Source: Candidatus Hydrogenedentota bacterium | GTDB lineage: Bacteria > Hydrogenedentota > Hydrogenedentia > Hydrogenedentales > GCA-2746185 | NCBI GenBank assembly: GCA_947486375.1 | Contig: CANKTP010000018.1 | Span: forward strand, 1-34,370 | Direction of reading: 5' to 3' | Length of the DNA: 34,370 nt | Shown: positions 24,144 through 30,791 of the stretch, one piece after another | Layout of the letters: each line of letters begins with the position of its first letter | How positions within the stretch are numbered: position 1 is the first letter of the stretch | Program-made: the position numbers and the translations under genes | The notes under the pieces: model-generated | The model's database searches: none | Seen by the model: only the letters and a program-made list of their open reading frames with translations | What the model was told of the DNA's origin: nothing

Positions 24144-25858
24144 GTTCCCGGGGTGGGCGCGGCGGATTTGACGATTAGGCGGCGGTTCTCGGCATCGTAG
24201 GTCCACCCCTCCCCCATCGCCAGGGGTTGGCCGTCGAACTGAACCGAACTGGGCGGTAGTTTCGCGAAGACGCGGAGAATGTAGGGGCCGACATTGCCGC
24301 TGAGCGTAATCGTGAGGGTTTCGCCGATGGTCGCCTCGACGGTCGTATCGGCGCTGCCGTCGGGAGGGTGCAGGGTGAACTTGCTCGTCTCGTGGGGATA
24401 GATTAGCCAGGTGGTGAAGCCTGAGGAGGTTTCGTCGCCGAGGCCGGTGTAGGCGCGGGAGATGTTCGTCGGGATGATGGCGCCGTCGCGGATGTAGACG
24501 GGGAATTCGTCCATGGGGTAATCGCGCGTGACGTGAACGGGGCCGGGCACGACGATGTCGTCCTCGAACCAATAGCGCCACCGGCCCTCGGGCAACTGCA
24601 TGGTGCGGGCGGGAAGGTCTTCGTGGATGGGCGCGACGAGGAGGTCGTTTCCGAAGAGGTAGTGGAAGCGGCCATCGACGGGTTTCATCAGGGGCCGGCC
24701 GCCGCGATGGGCCTCGACGACGTTTGAGTAGATGTAGGGGATCAACTCCGTGTGCAGCCAGGAATATTCGCGGATGATCTCGAGCTCCTGCTGGGACCGT
24801 TTCCACATGGCCCGTTCGCTATGGCCGCCGTTGAGAAACAGTCCGCAGAAGGTGGAGAACTGCGCCCAGCGGATGTAGAGGTTCGCCGGGATTTCCCCGC
24901 CGGAATACCCGGCCACATCGGAGCCGATCACGTTGTAGCCCAGGGCCGCGCTTTTCAGGATGTCCGTGAGCGCCTCCTCGATCCCCTCCTTTTCCTCCGT
25001 CCACTCGTGGTCCTGGTCGCCGACCCAGTTGACGGGCGATGCATCCATCGGCGCGAAGCCCTCGGGGTGCGCGCTTCGATCGAAGGAGCGGACCATCGTG
25101 ATGAACTCGGGGTTCTGCGTGAGGGCGTGTCTGTACTCGTCGCGGTAGTAGTGATCCATGTACCCGCGCGTGGTCATCCAGCCGGCGTGCGTGCGTTGAT
25201 ACGGAATGGGAAGCTTGCCGAGGCGCGAACTGAAGTAGGTGGCCGAGTCGTCCAACTTCCAGCCGTCGATGCCCCAGTCGAATACGTTCTGTTGCAGTCC
25301 GCGCCACCATTTCATCGCCTCGGGGTTCGTGTAGTCGATGAACCCGCCCTTCCCTTTCCACCATCCGGTTTGAAACCCGTTGCCCGCGGTATAGCCCTTG
25401 GCGGCGGCCTCCTCGAACCAATCCGGGGAATCCGTGATGCGCGTATCCTTGCTCTTGCTATTCACCATCGGCGTCATCCACAGGACGACGCGGATACCGC
25501 GCTGTTCGAGATCGCCGAAGAATTTCGCCGGGTCGGGATAGCGTTCCTCGTCGACGATGAAGTCGTTGTAACGCGTTGACCACGGGCTATCGATGAGGAT
25601 GGTGCGCACGGGGAAGTCGTGTTTTTGATAGCCATCGAGCAACTCGAGGATTGCGGTCGAGGTGTTGATGTCATCTTCCCAGAGCCAGCACTCGAGGGCC
25701 CATGCGGGGGTCAGGGGGACGGAGGCATGGCGAGACCCGTTGAAGGGCATCCCCCAGAAGGGCAGGAGCCAGCCGAAATAGACGAGCGCGACGCAGGTTA
25801 TGAGGATGAGCCCAAAGGCTTGGGCGAGCCGGAACAGACAACCGCGTTTCTTTTTCAT
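24125..25858 (-). CDS. membrane-anchored glycoside hydrolase family 31 (alpha-glucosidase/alpha-xylosidase type)
   Basis: 577 aa. Begins MKKKRGCLFRLAQAFGLILITCVALVYFGW, a membrane anchor or uncleaved signal, so the enzyme faces the periplasm. The catalytic (beta/alpha)8 barrel contains ILIDSPWSTRYNDF, the nucleophile motif DGWKLDD (Asp203), SFDRSAHPEGFAP and the acid/base motif GSDVAGYSGG (Asp314); LFGNDLLVAPI and the beta-sandwich C-terminal domain follow. This is a short GH31 lacking the usual N-terminal sandwich, which is replaced by the anchor and about 40 residues. It acts on alpha-linked glucosides, xylosides or related sugars. Start ATG at 25858 is chosen (AGGAA 11 nt upstream), because the frame extending to 25963 would run into the preceding toxin gene. 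Confidence 0.93.
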   Translation of the reverse strand: MKKKRGCLFRLAQAFGLILITCVALVYFGWLLPFWGMPFNGSRHASVPLTPAWALECWLWEDDINTSTAILELLDGYQKHDFPVRTILIDSPWSTRYNDFIVDEERYPDPAKFFGDLEQRGIRVVLWMTPMVNSKSKDTRITDSPDWFEEAAAKGYTAGNGFQTGWWKGKGGFIDYTNPEAMKWWRGLQQNVFDWGIDGWKLDDSATYFSSRLGKLPIPYQRTHAGWMTTRGYMDHYYRDEYRHALTQNPEFITMVRSFDRSAHPEGFAPMDASPVNWVGDQDHEWTEEKEGIEEALTDILKSAALGYNVIGSDVAGYSGGEIPANLYIRWAQFSTFCGLFLNGGHSERAMWKRSQQELEIIREYSWLHTELIPYIYSNVVEAHRGGRPLMKPVDGRFHYLFGNDLLVAPIHEDLPARTMQLPEGRWRYWFEDDIVVPGPVHVTRDYPMDEFPVYIRDGAIIPTNISRAYTGLGDETSSGFTTWLIYPHETSKFTLHPPDGSADTTVEATIGETLTITLSGNVGPYILRVFAKLPPSSVQFDGQPLAMGEGWTYDAENRRLIVKSAAPTPGTYTVQF

Positions 25859-25928
25859 GTAACCAGGGTTCCTGAAAGGGCTTGGGTTGCTTTCAATTTC
25901 GGCTGAAGTCCGGCGCGTATCGGGCTGG

Positions 25929-26306
25929 TCACAATAGTCCTTGCCCTCGTAGGATTTCCACAAGCCTCGGCTTCACGTACGGCGAAACACCGAATCCTCG
26001 CCGTATTTGGGCGAGCAATTCAGCGCTGCATGGTTCCATAAGTTGAATCGTCTTGTCCGCGATCGTCCGCAGATTGTCCAAGGTCGTACTCGTGGCCCTC
26101 TCATACACGACGTAGGAGCGATGGACGATAAACGGATGGACGCCGGCGTCTAGGATACATGCGTCGTCACAGCCATCCCGGTATGAACTTATGTTTACGA
26201 CGACCACCCGTTCCGGATCGATTGCTGGATCGGAAACGACAATCCAAAGGTGCCTCGGAATCCCCGGGCGGTGCGCATTGATGAAGGCGGACCCGGCAAC
26301 GAACAC
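25929..26306 (-). CDS. putative toxin of a Panacea toxin-antitoxin pair (PemK/MazF-like fold suspected)
   Basis: 125 aa. Starts with GTG immediately after the antitoxin stop (TGAGTG), with GGGGG four bases before it, so its translation is coupled to the antitoxin. The N-terminal half, AHRPGIPRHLWIVVSDPAID, VVVVNISSYRDG, ILDAGVHPFIVHRSYVVYERA, has the strand pattern of small SH3-like barrels of the PemK/MazF endoribonuclease group, including the HLWIVVSDP and HPFI.H.SYV segments. The C-terminal 45 residues are helical (LLAQIRRGFGVSPYVKPRLVEIL). Identification as a toxin rests on gene order next to a DUF4065 protein plus this similarity; the RNase activity is inference. It ends 70 bp before the GH31 start on the same strand. 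Confidence 0.7.
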   Translation of the reverse strand: MFVAGSAFINAHRPGIPRHLWIVVSDPAIDPERVVVVNISSYRDGCDDACILDAGVHPFIVHRSYVVYERATSTTLDNLRTIADKTIQLMEPCSAELLAQIRRGFGVSPYVKPRLVEILRGQGLL

Positions 26307-26864
26307 TCAACCCCCGAACAACTGCGCGAAATATGCGTCCTCGCGCGCCTCCTGGCCTATCCGTTCGAAATCGGCTTCTCGTCCAACGGCCTTCAACATG
26401 GTCTTTAGGTCAATCCGGTTGGACGAGCCGTCGGGCGGTTGGCATTCCCGCCATTCGGGCAGATCGTGCGTCTCGCTCCGGAGATCGCGCCAATCCTTCG
26501 CGCCGTGTGCGGCGAAAATCCGGTCGATTACGCTCCGCTCGTATACCGAAATCAGATCGTCTTCCGTCGGCGACAAGGAGGCCAACTCGTAGTTTCTCGT
26601 GGAGAAATGGCTCGCCCAATACGATTGGTTAACCTCGTTGGCGCGGCCCTTGATGAGATCGAGCAGGTTGGAGAGGACGGGGCCGTTGTCCATCGCGTAT
26701 GGCTCGTCGCCGACAACCGGGGCACCACGTTCCTGTAGGCCCATCCGCTCGGCCAGATACAACAACTTCATCACGCAAAAATAATTGTGCGTGCGATCCG
26801 GATACTTCGCGAGCAAGTAGCCGGTGCATTGGGCGAGTTTTTCTATGTCAAAATGAAAGCTCAT
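26307..26864 (-). CDS. Panacea (DUF4065/SocA-like) antitoxin
   Basis: 185 aa. DUF4065, named Panacea, is a promiscuous antitoxin domain found beside many unrelated toxins and related to the Caulobacter SocA proteolytic adaptor. Seen: FDIEKLAQCTGYLLAKYPDRTHNYFCVMKLLYLAERMGLQ, the typical helical start with MKLLYLAER, then GDEPYAMDNGPVLSNLLDLI, the conserved glycine and GPV block, followed by a charged helical C-terminus that usually gives toxin specificity. ATG at 26864 is chosen because the Panacea domain begins there; the frame is open to 27476, but that stretch is antisense to the aminotransferase gene. Ribosome site weak (GGGGTG). The antitoxin gene comes first, with the putative toxin starting on the base after its stop. 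Divergent from the DegT gene. Confidence 0.9.
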   Translation of the reverse strand: MSFHFDIEKLAQCTGYLLAKYPDRTHNYFCVMKLLYLAERMGLQERGAPVVGDEPYAMDNGPVLSNLLDLIKGRANEVNQSYWASHFSTRNYELASLSPTEDDLISVYERSVIDRIFAAHGAKDWRDLRSETHDLPEWRECQPPDGSSNRIDLKTMLKAVGREADFERIGQEAREDAYFAQLFGG

Positions 26865-27047
26865 GGCGCGCACCCCGTGGGGAAATTGTATCACACGCTC
26901 CACTCTTTTCGACCGGCGTTTCCAATTTCCGGCGGCTATTCCATGTCCTCCGGCCAATCGGCTAATTGCAGGGTTTTCCCGCAGTGTGTTACCGTACGGA
27001 CTGAATCTTAACGGCACACCGACTGGTTTATGCGAAGGGAGCACTCG

Positions 27048-28340
27048 ATGGGAACACTGGCGTTGCGCGGGGGAAAGCCCGTGCGCGGCACTTCGGCGAA
27101 ATGGCCCACTTGGCCGATGAGCGATTCGGGCGACGCAAAGCGAATGGCGGAGGTGGTAAAGTCGAACCGGTGGTCTTATGACGGGCCGGTCGAGTGGGCG
27201 TTTGCGGAGGCGTTCACGAAGTACGTCGGGGCGAAGCACGGGATGTGCAGCGCGAACGGGACGGTGGCGATCCAGATTGCGCTGGAGGCGCTGGATATTG
27301 GCGCCTACGACGAGGTGATCGTCACGGGATTGACCTGGCAGGCGACTGCGGCGGCGTGCATCGACGTGAACGCGATCCCGGTCCTCGTGGATGTCGAGCC
27401 GGACACTTGGTGCCTGGATATCGACGCCGTCGAGGCGGCGATTACGAACAAGACGCGGGCGGTGATCGTGGTGCATCTCTACGGGTGCATCGCGGACATG
27501 ACGCGGCTACAGTCGCTGTGCAAGAAACACGGGCTGTTCCTGATCGAGGACTGCGCGCACCAGCACGGGACGTTCTGGAAGGGCCAGGGCGTGGGATCGC
27601 TGGGCGACATGGCGACGTTCAGCTTCCAAGAATCGAAGGTGCTCAGCAGCGGGGAGGGCGGCTTCAATACCTGCAAGACGAAGCAGCTGTTCGAGCGCCT
27701 GTATTCGCTACGGAACTGCGGGCGCGGGTACAAGGACGACATGACGAACGCGGTGCAGTCCGGCAACCTTCGCATCACGGAGTTCCAGGCGGTCATCCTC
27801 GAGGGGGGACTGGCGCGGCTCGATGCGCAGGTGAAGAAGCGGGACGTCAATGCCCAATACTTGACCTCGCGGCTGGCGGAAATTCCGGGTGTGTTGCCCA
27901 TGCGCCGCCGCAAGGAAGTCACCCAGCAGAGTTATTTCAACTATGCGCTCCGAATCGACGCGAAGGACCTCAAAATTGACAATCGGGTCTTTGCCGCCGC
28001 CCTGAACGCGGAACTTTCCGCGAAGGAATTGTTCGAGCCGCCGTACCAGCCGTTGAACAAGTGCGATCTGTACAAGCCGCACACGAAATCGCGTCACCGG
28101 CTGAATTCGGACTACTGGAAGGCGATTAACCCGAAGCGCTTCAAGCTGCCGGTATGCAGCGATGCGCACGAGAAATCGGGAGTCGTGGTGCATCATGCGG
28201 CGTTGATGGGAACGAAGAAGGACATGGACGATATCGCGGACGCGATCACGAAGATCGTCGACCACGTGGGCGATCTCAAGGCGTCGAAGAATGGAGCGGC
28301 CACCGCGAAAAAGGCATTCAAGGCGCGGACGCGCTGGTAG
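27048..28340 (+). CDS. DegT/DnrJ/EryC1/StrS family PLP-dependent aminotransferase
   Basis: 430 aa. Fold-type I aminotransferase of the sugar/aminocyclitol group. Seen: GTLALRGGKPVRG at the start, NGTVAIQIALEALDIGAYDEVIV, the Asp of LIEDCAHQHG that pairs with the PLP ring nitrogen, and the PLP lysine Lys197 in FSFQESKVLSSGEGG (Gln replaces the usual His of SFHxxK). The C-terminal region contains LPVCSDAHEKSGVVVHHA and a lysine/alanine-rich tail. The amino acceptor may be a nucleotide keto-sugar or a cyclitol; neighbouring genes do not decide this. ATG at 27048 is chosen over 27030 because AAGGGAG lies 7 nt before it. It is divergent from the Panacea locus; sodC follows 89 bp downstream on the same strand. 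Confidence 0.93.
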   Translation: MGTLALRGGKPVRGTSAKWPTWPMSDSGDAKRMAEVVKSNRWSYDGPVEWAFAEAFTKYVGAKHGMCSANGTVAIQIALEALDIGAYDEVIVTGLTWQATAAACIDVNAIPVLVDVEPDTWCLDIDAVEAAITNKTRAVIVVHLYGCIADMTRLQSLCKKHGLFLIEDCAHQHGTFWKGQGVGSLGDMATFSFQESKVLSSGEGGFNTCKTKQLFERLYSLRNCGRGYKDDMTNAVQSGNLRITEFQAVILEGGLARLDAQVKKRDVNAQYLTSRLAEIPGVLPMRRRKEVTQQSYFNYALRIDAKDLKIDNRVFAAALNAELSAKELFEPPYQPLNKCDLYKPHTKSRHRLNSDYWKAINPKRFKLPVCSDAHEKSGVVVHHAALMGTKKDMDDIADAITKIVDHVGDLKASKNGAATAKKAFKARTRW

Positions 28341-28429
28341 CGAATCAGCCGGGCCGGACATGCGTCCTCCCGGTCGCGAGTAGGTTCTGGATGTTGGGCA
28401 CGAAAACTCGAACGGAACAAGGAGACATC

Positions 28430-28993
28430 ATGAAACACTGGACAAAGACAGCCCTCACGGCGATGGGCCTGGGCGCGGCTGCGGCCGCGGTAATCCTAGC
28501 GGGTTATTCGCATCGAATCCTGGCGGCCGAGGGCGGGGTCAAGGCGGCGATCGCCGTGTTGGCGCCGACCGATGGCAGCACGGTCAAGGGCACGGTGACC
28601 TTCAAGCAGGTCGAGGGCGGCGTCGAGATCGAGGGCCACATCAGCGGGCTCAAGCCGAGCAGCAAGCACGGGTTTCACATCCACGAATTCGGCGACCAAT
28701 CCTCGCCGGACGGCAAGGCGGCGGGCGGACACTTCAATCCCGCGGGTCACGATCACGGCGCGCCGGATGGCGACAAGCGGCACGTCGGCGACTTGGGCAA
28801 CATCGAGGCCGACGCGCAAGGCAATGCACACTACAAGCGTCTGGACAAGTCGGTTGAGCTGAATGGCGAGCATTGCGTGCTCGGACGCGGCCTGGTGGTG
28901 CATGCGGGCACGGACGACTTGAAGACGCAGCCGACGGGCGATGCAGGCGCGCGCGCGGCGGTCGGCGTCATTGGGGTTGCGAAGGGCGAATAG
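28430..28993 (+). CDS. sodC: exported Cu,Zn superoxide dismutase lacking the usual disulfide cysteines
   Basis: 187 aa. Dismutates superoxide in the periplasm. Signal or anchor: ALTAMGLGAAAAAVILAGYS. All metal ligands are present with exact family spacing: His83 and His85 (HGFHIHEFGD), His101, His109, His118, Asp121 (GGHFNPAGHDHG, HVGDLGN), and the last Cu His in GRGLVVHAGTDD. The active-site Arg is kept in GDAGARAAVGVIG. However, both cysteines of the conserved intrasubunit disulfide are missing: the GDC position is Gln90 and the [AL]CGVIG position is AVGVIG. The only Cys (GEHCVLG) lies elsewhere. AAGGAG is 6 nt before the ATG. A repeat-based hairpin follows the stop. Confidence 0.95.
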   Translation: MKHWTKTALTAMGLGAAAAAVILAGYSHRILAAEGGVKAAIAVLAPTDGSTVKGTVTFKQVEGGVEIEGHISGLKPSSKHGFHIHEFGDQSSPDGKAAGGHFNPAGHDHGAPDGDKRHVGDLGNIEADAQGNAHYKRLDKSVELNGEHCVLGRGLVVHAGTDDLKTQPTGDAGARAAVGVIGVAKGE

Positions 28994-29004
28994 GATTCCA
29001 TAGA

Positions 29005-29066
29005 TCCATTGTGTCCATTGTGTCGGTTGGCCCAAACGGCCTAATGGACACGATGGACACGATGGA
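29005..29066. terminator. inverted repeat made from the 9-bp repeat, between convergent sodC and DUF3237 genes
   Basis: The arm 29005-29024 (TCCATTGTGTCCATTGTGTC) is the complement, with two G-T wobbles, of 29047-29066 in the adjacent 9-bp array. The 22-nt loop itself contains GGCC...GGCC. Twenty base pairs is enough to serve as a bidirectional terminator for the two convergent genes. Confidence 0.65.
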
Positions 29067-29079
29067 CACGATGGACATG
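29044..29079 (+). repeat. tandem 9-bp repeat (ATGGACNNN x4), site D
   Basis: Three identical ATGGACACG units and one ATGGACATG. Only this site also carries an inverted partner (29005-29024). Orientation is the same as at sites A to C. Confidence 0.92.
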
Positions 29080-29122
29080 ACGGGCGGTGACTGGTCCCAA
29101 TCGTGCGGGAAATCTGGGTTCC

Positions 29123-29638
29123 CTATTTGATCGCGTAGACTTTGTACGTGATCTTGCCGGGGGAGGGGACCCCGATGCCGATGGCCATCACCTTGTTGAG
29201 CCATGCGTATTTCTCGGAGGATGTCTCGAACCAGGGGGTGGTGCGGAAGTAGAGGCCATCGGCGTTTTGATGGACCATGCCGCGGTACGTGATGTAGATG
29301 AGGGCGTCGTCGTCGGTCTTGATGACCACGCGGACGTCGAGCAGGCCGACGCCGTCTCCGCGCGTGCGAAACCAATCGCCGCCGCCGGGCAGGACCGTGG
29401 CCTTGATGCGCGGGCCTTCGACGGTGCCACCCTTCATGTAGTAGATGCGCCGGGCGCCTTCGGGGAGCTCGCCCATTTCGATTGGGTCTTCGAGTTCGCC
29501 GACGACGTCGAAGAGAAACTCGGTCTTTACGCCGTCGTCCGCCTTCTCTTGGGCCGATGCGGTCCCCGCCAGGGCCATGGCGGCCAATGCGCCTCCGCCG
29601 GCTACGCCGAAGGCCCTGCGTGAAACGTCTTCGTTCAT
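29123..29638 (-). CDS. exported DUF3237 (UPF0311) family protein
   Basis: 171 aa. The N-terminus SRRAFGVAGGGALAAMALAGTASAQ is a Tat-type signal (Ser6-Arg7-Arg8-Ala-Phe), so the protein is probably exported folded. The mature part matches DUF3237: EFLFDVVGELEDPIEMGEL, RRIYYMKGGTVEGPRIKATVLPGGGDWFRTRGDGVGLLDVRVVIKT, ALIYITYRG and the TTPWFETSSEKYAWLNKVMAIGIG block typical of the family. The family is a beta-barrel of unknown function, common in secreted and fungal proteins. The ATG at 29638 has GGAG 7 nt upstream. It lies downstream of hemB on the same strand, separated by a long inverted repeat, and is convergent with sodC. Confidence 0.92.
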   Translation of the reverse strand: MNEDVSRRAFGVAGGGALAAMALAGTASAQEKADDGVKTEFLFDVVGELEDPIEMGELPEGARRIYYMKGGTVEGPRIKATVLPGGGDWFRTRGDGVGLLDVRVVIKTDDDALIYITYRGMVHQNADGLYFRTTPWFETSSEKYAWLNKVMAIGIGVPSPGKITYKVYAIK

Positions 29639-29654
29639 GGTGATCTCCCGGCTT

Positions 29655-29743
29655 GAAAATAGGGACAGTCACCTATTTCCCCGAATGTGTGTGGGGGTTT
29701 CGTAACTTACGATAACGGAAAATAGGTGACTGTCCCTATTTTC
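29655..29743. repeat. REP-like long inverted repeat (AATAGGGACAGTCACCTATT core)
   Basis: The arms 29655-29680 and 29717-29743 are perfect complements apart from one extra A in the right arm, about 26 bp, around a 36-nt loop. The arm itself is built from AATAGGGACAGTC and GTGACTGTCCCTATTT-like halves, a sequence type widely dispersed as REP elements that are mobilised by Y1 (RAYT) transposases; no such transposase is in the window. The right arm overlaps the first two bases of the complement of the hemB stop codon (29742-29744). Confidence 0.85.
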
Positions 29744-30728
29744 ACGCCAGCCATTTGGCCATGTCTTTTGCCCAGTAGGTCAGGATAAGTTTTGCGCCGG
29801 CGCGCTTGATCGACAACAGGGACTCCATCGCGGCGCGCTTCTCGTCGATCCATCCGTTCATCGCGGCGGCCTTGAGCATCGAGAATTCGCCCGAGACATT
29901 GTAGGCCGCGATGGGAAGGTCGTAGGTATCGGCGGCCCAGCGGATCACGTCGAGATAGGGCAGCGCGGGTTTCACCATGACGATGTCAGCGCCTTCCTCG
30001 ACGTCGAGCTCGATCTCGCGCATGGCCTCGTGCAGGTTGGCGGGATCCATCTGGTAGGACGAGCGGTCGCCGAACTGCGGGGGCGACTCCGCCGCGTCGC
30101 GGAAGGGACCGTAAAAAGCCGAGGCGAACTTCGCGCTGTAGGCCATGATGGGCAGGTCGTCGAAGCCCTCGTCGTCGAGGGCGACGCGAATTTCGCTGAT
30201 GCGGCCGTCCATCATGTCGGAGGGCGCGACCATGTCGGCACCGGCGCGGGCGTGCGCGAGGGACTCCTTCACGAGCAATTCGAGGGTACGGTCGTTGTCG
30301 ACGTCGGGGTTGCCGTCGCGGTTGTTTGCGACGAACCCGCAGTGGCCGTGGTCGGTATATTCGCACAGGCAGACGTCGGTGATGACGCACAAGGAGGGAC
30401 AGGCCTTCTTGACGCGCTCGATCGTGCGGCACACGACGGCGTCGGCGGCGTAGGCCTGGCTACCGACGGCGTCCTTGTGGTCGGGGATGCCGAAGAGAAT
30501 GATGGCGGGCACGCCGAGGCCCTCGAGCTCGCGTGCCTCTTCCTCGAGCGTGTCCGGCGACCATTGGAAGTTGCCGGGCATGGACTTGATCTCGTTCTTG
30601 ATTCCCGAACCGGGCCGGACGAACAGGGGCATGATGAGGTCGTCGACGGACACGGTAGTCTCGCGCACCATGCGGCGCAGGGTGGCGTTGCGCCGCATGC
30701 GACGCAGCCGGGTGATGGGAAAATTCAT
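29742..30728 (-). CDS. hemB: delta-aminolevulinic acid dehydratase (porphobilinogen synthase)
   Basis: 328 aa. Condenses two aminolevulinate molecules to porphobilinogen in haem synthesis. Seen: RLRRMRRNATLRRMVRET at the start, the zinc-binding triad Cys120, Cys122, Cys130 (DVCLCEYTDHGHC), which makes this a zinc-dependent rather than Mg-only form, ALLDEGFD-like allosteric region, and the two Schiff-base lysines Lys200 (AYSAKFASAFYGPFR) and Lys253 (MVKPALPYLD). ATG at 30728 has GGAG 7 nt upstream; the frame open to 30782 only translates repeat sequence. Its stop codon lies in the arm of the REP-like repeat, so the 3' end was shaped by that element. It lies 63 bp downstream of the serine hydrolase gene. 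Confidence 0.97.
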   Translation of the reverse strand: MNFPITRLRRMRRNATLRRMVRETTVSVDDLIMPLFVRPGSGIKNEIKSMPGNFQWSPDTLEEEARELEGLGVPAIILFGIPDHKDAVGSQAYAADAVVCRTIERVKKACPSLCVITDVCLCEYTDHGHCGFVANNRDGNPDVDNDRTLELLVKESLAHARAGADMVAPSDMMDGRISEIRVALDDEGFDDLPIMAYSAKFASAFYGPFRDAAESPPQFGDRSSYQMDPANLHEAMREIELDVEEGADIVMVKPALPYLDVIRWAADTYDLPIAAYNVSGEFSMLKAAAMNGWIDEKRAAMESLLSIKRAGAKLILTYWAKDMAKWLA

Positions 30729-30771
30729 GAGGGATCTCCGGGCGCGGGGGGCTATTCTACATCCCCCTTGA

Positions 30772-30789
30772 TCCCCCTTCAAAGGGGGA
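30772..30789. terminator. hairpin between the serine hydrolase gene and hemB
   Basis: TCCCCCTT (30772-30779) pairs with AAGGGGGA (30782-30789) around a 2-nt CA; a second CCCCCTTGAT stands just left of it. There is no T-run on the minus strand. It may end the serine hydrolase transcript or be a small dispersed repeat. Confidence 0.45.
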
Positions 30790-30791
30790 CT

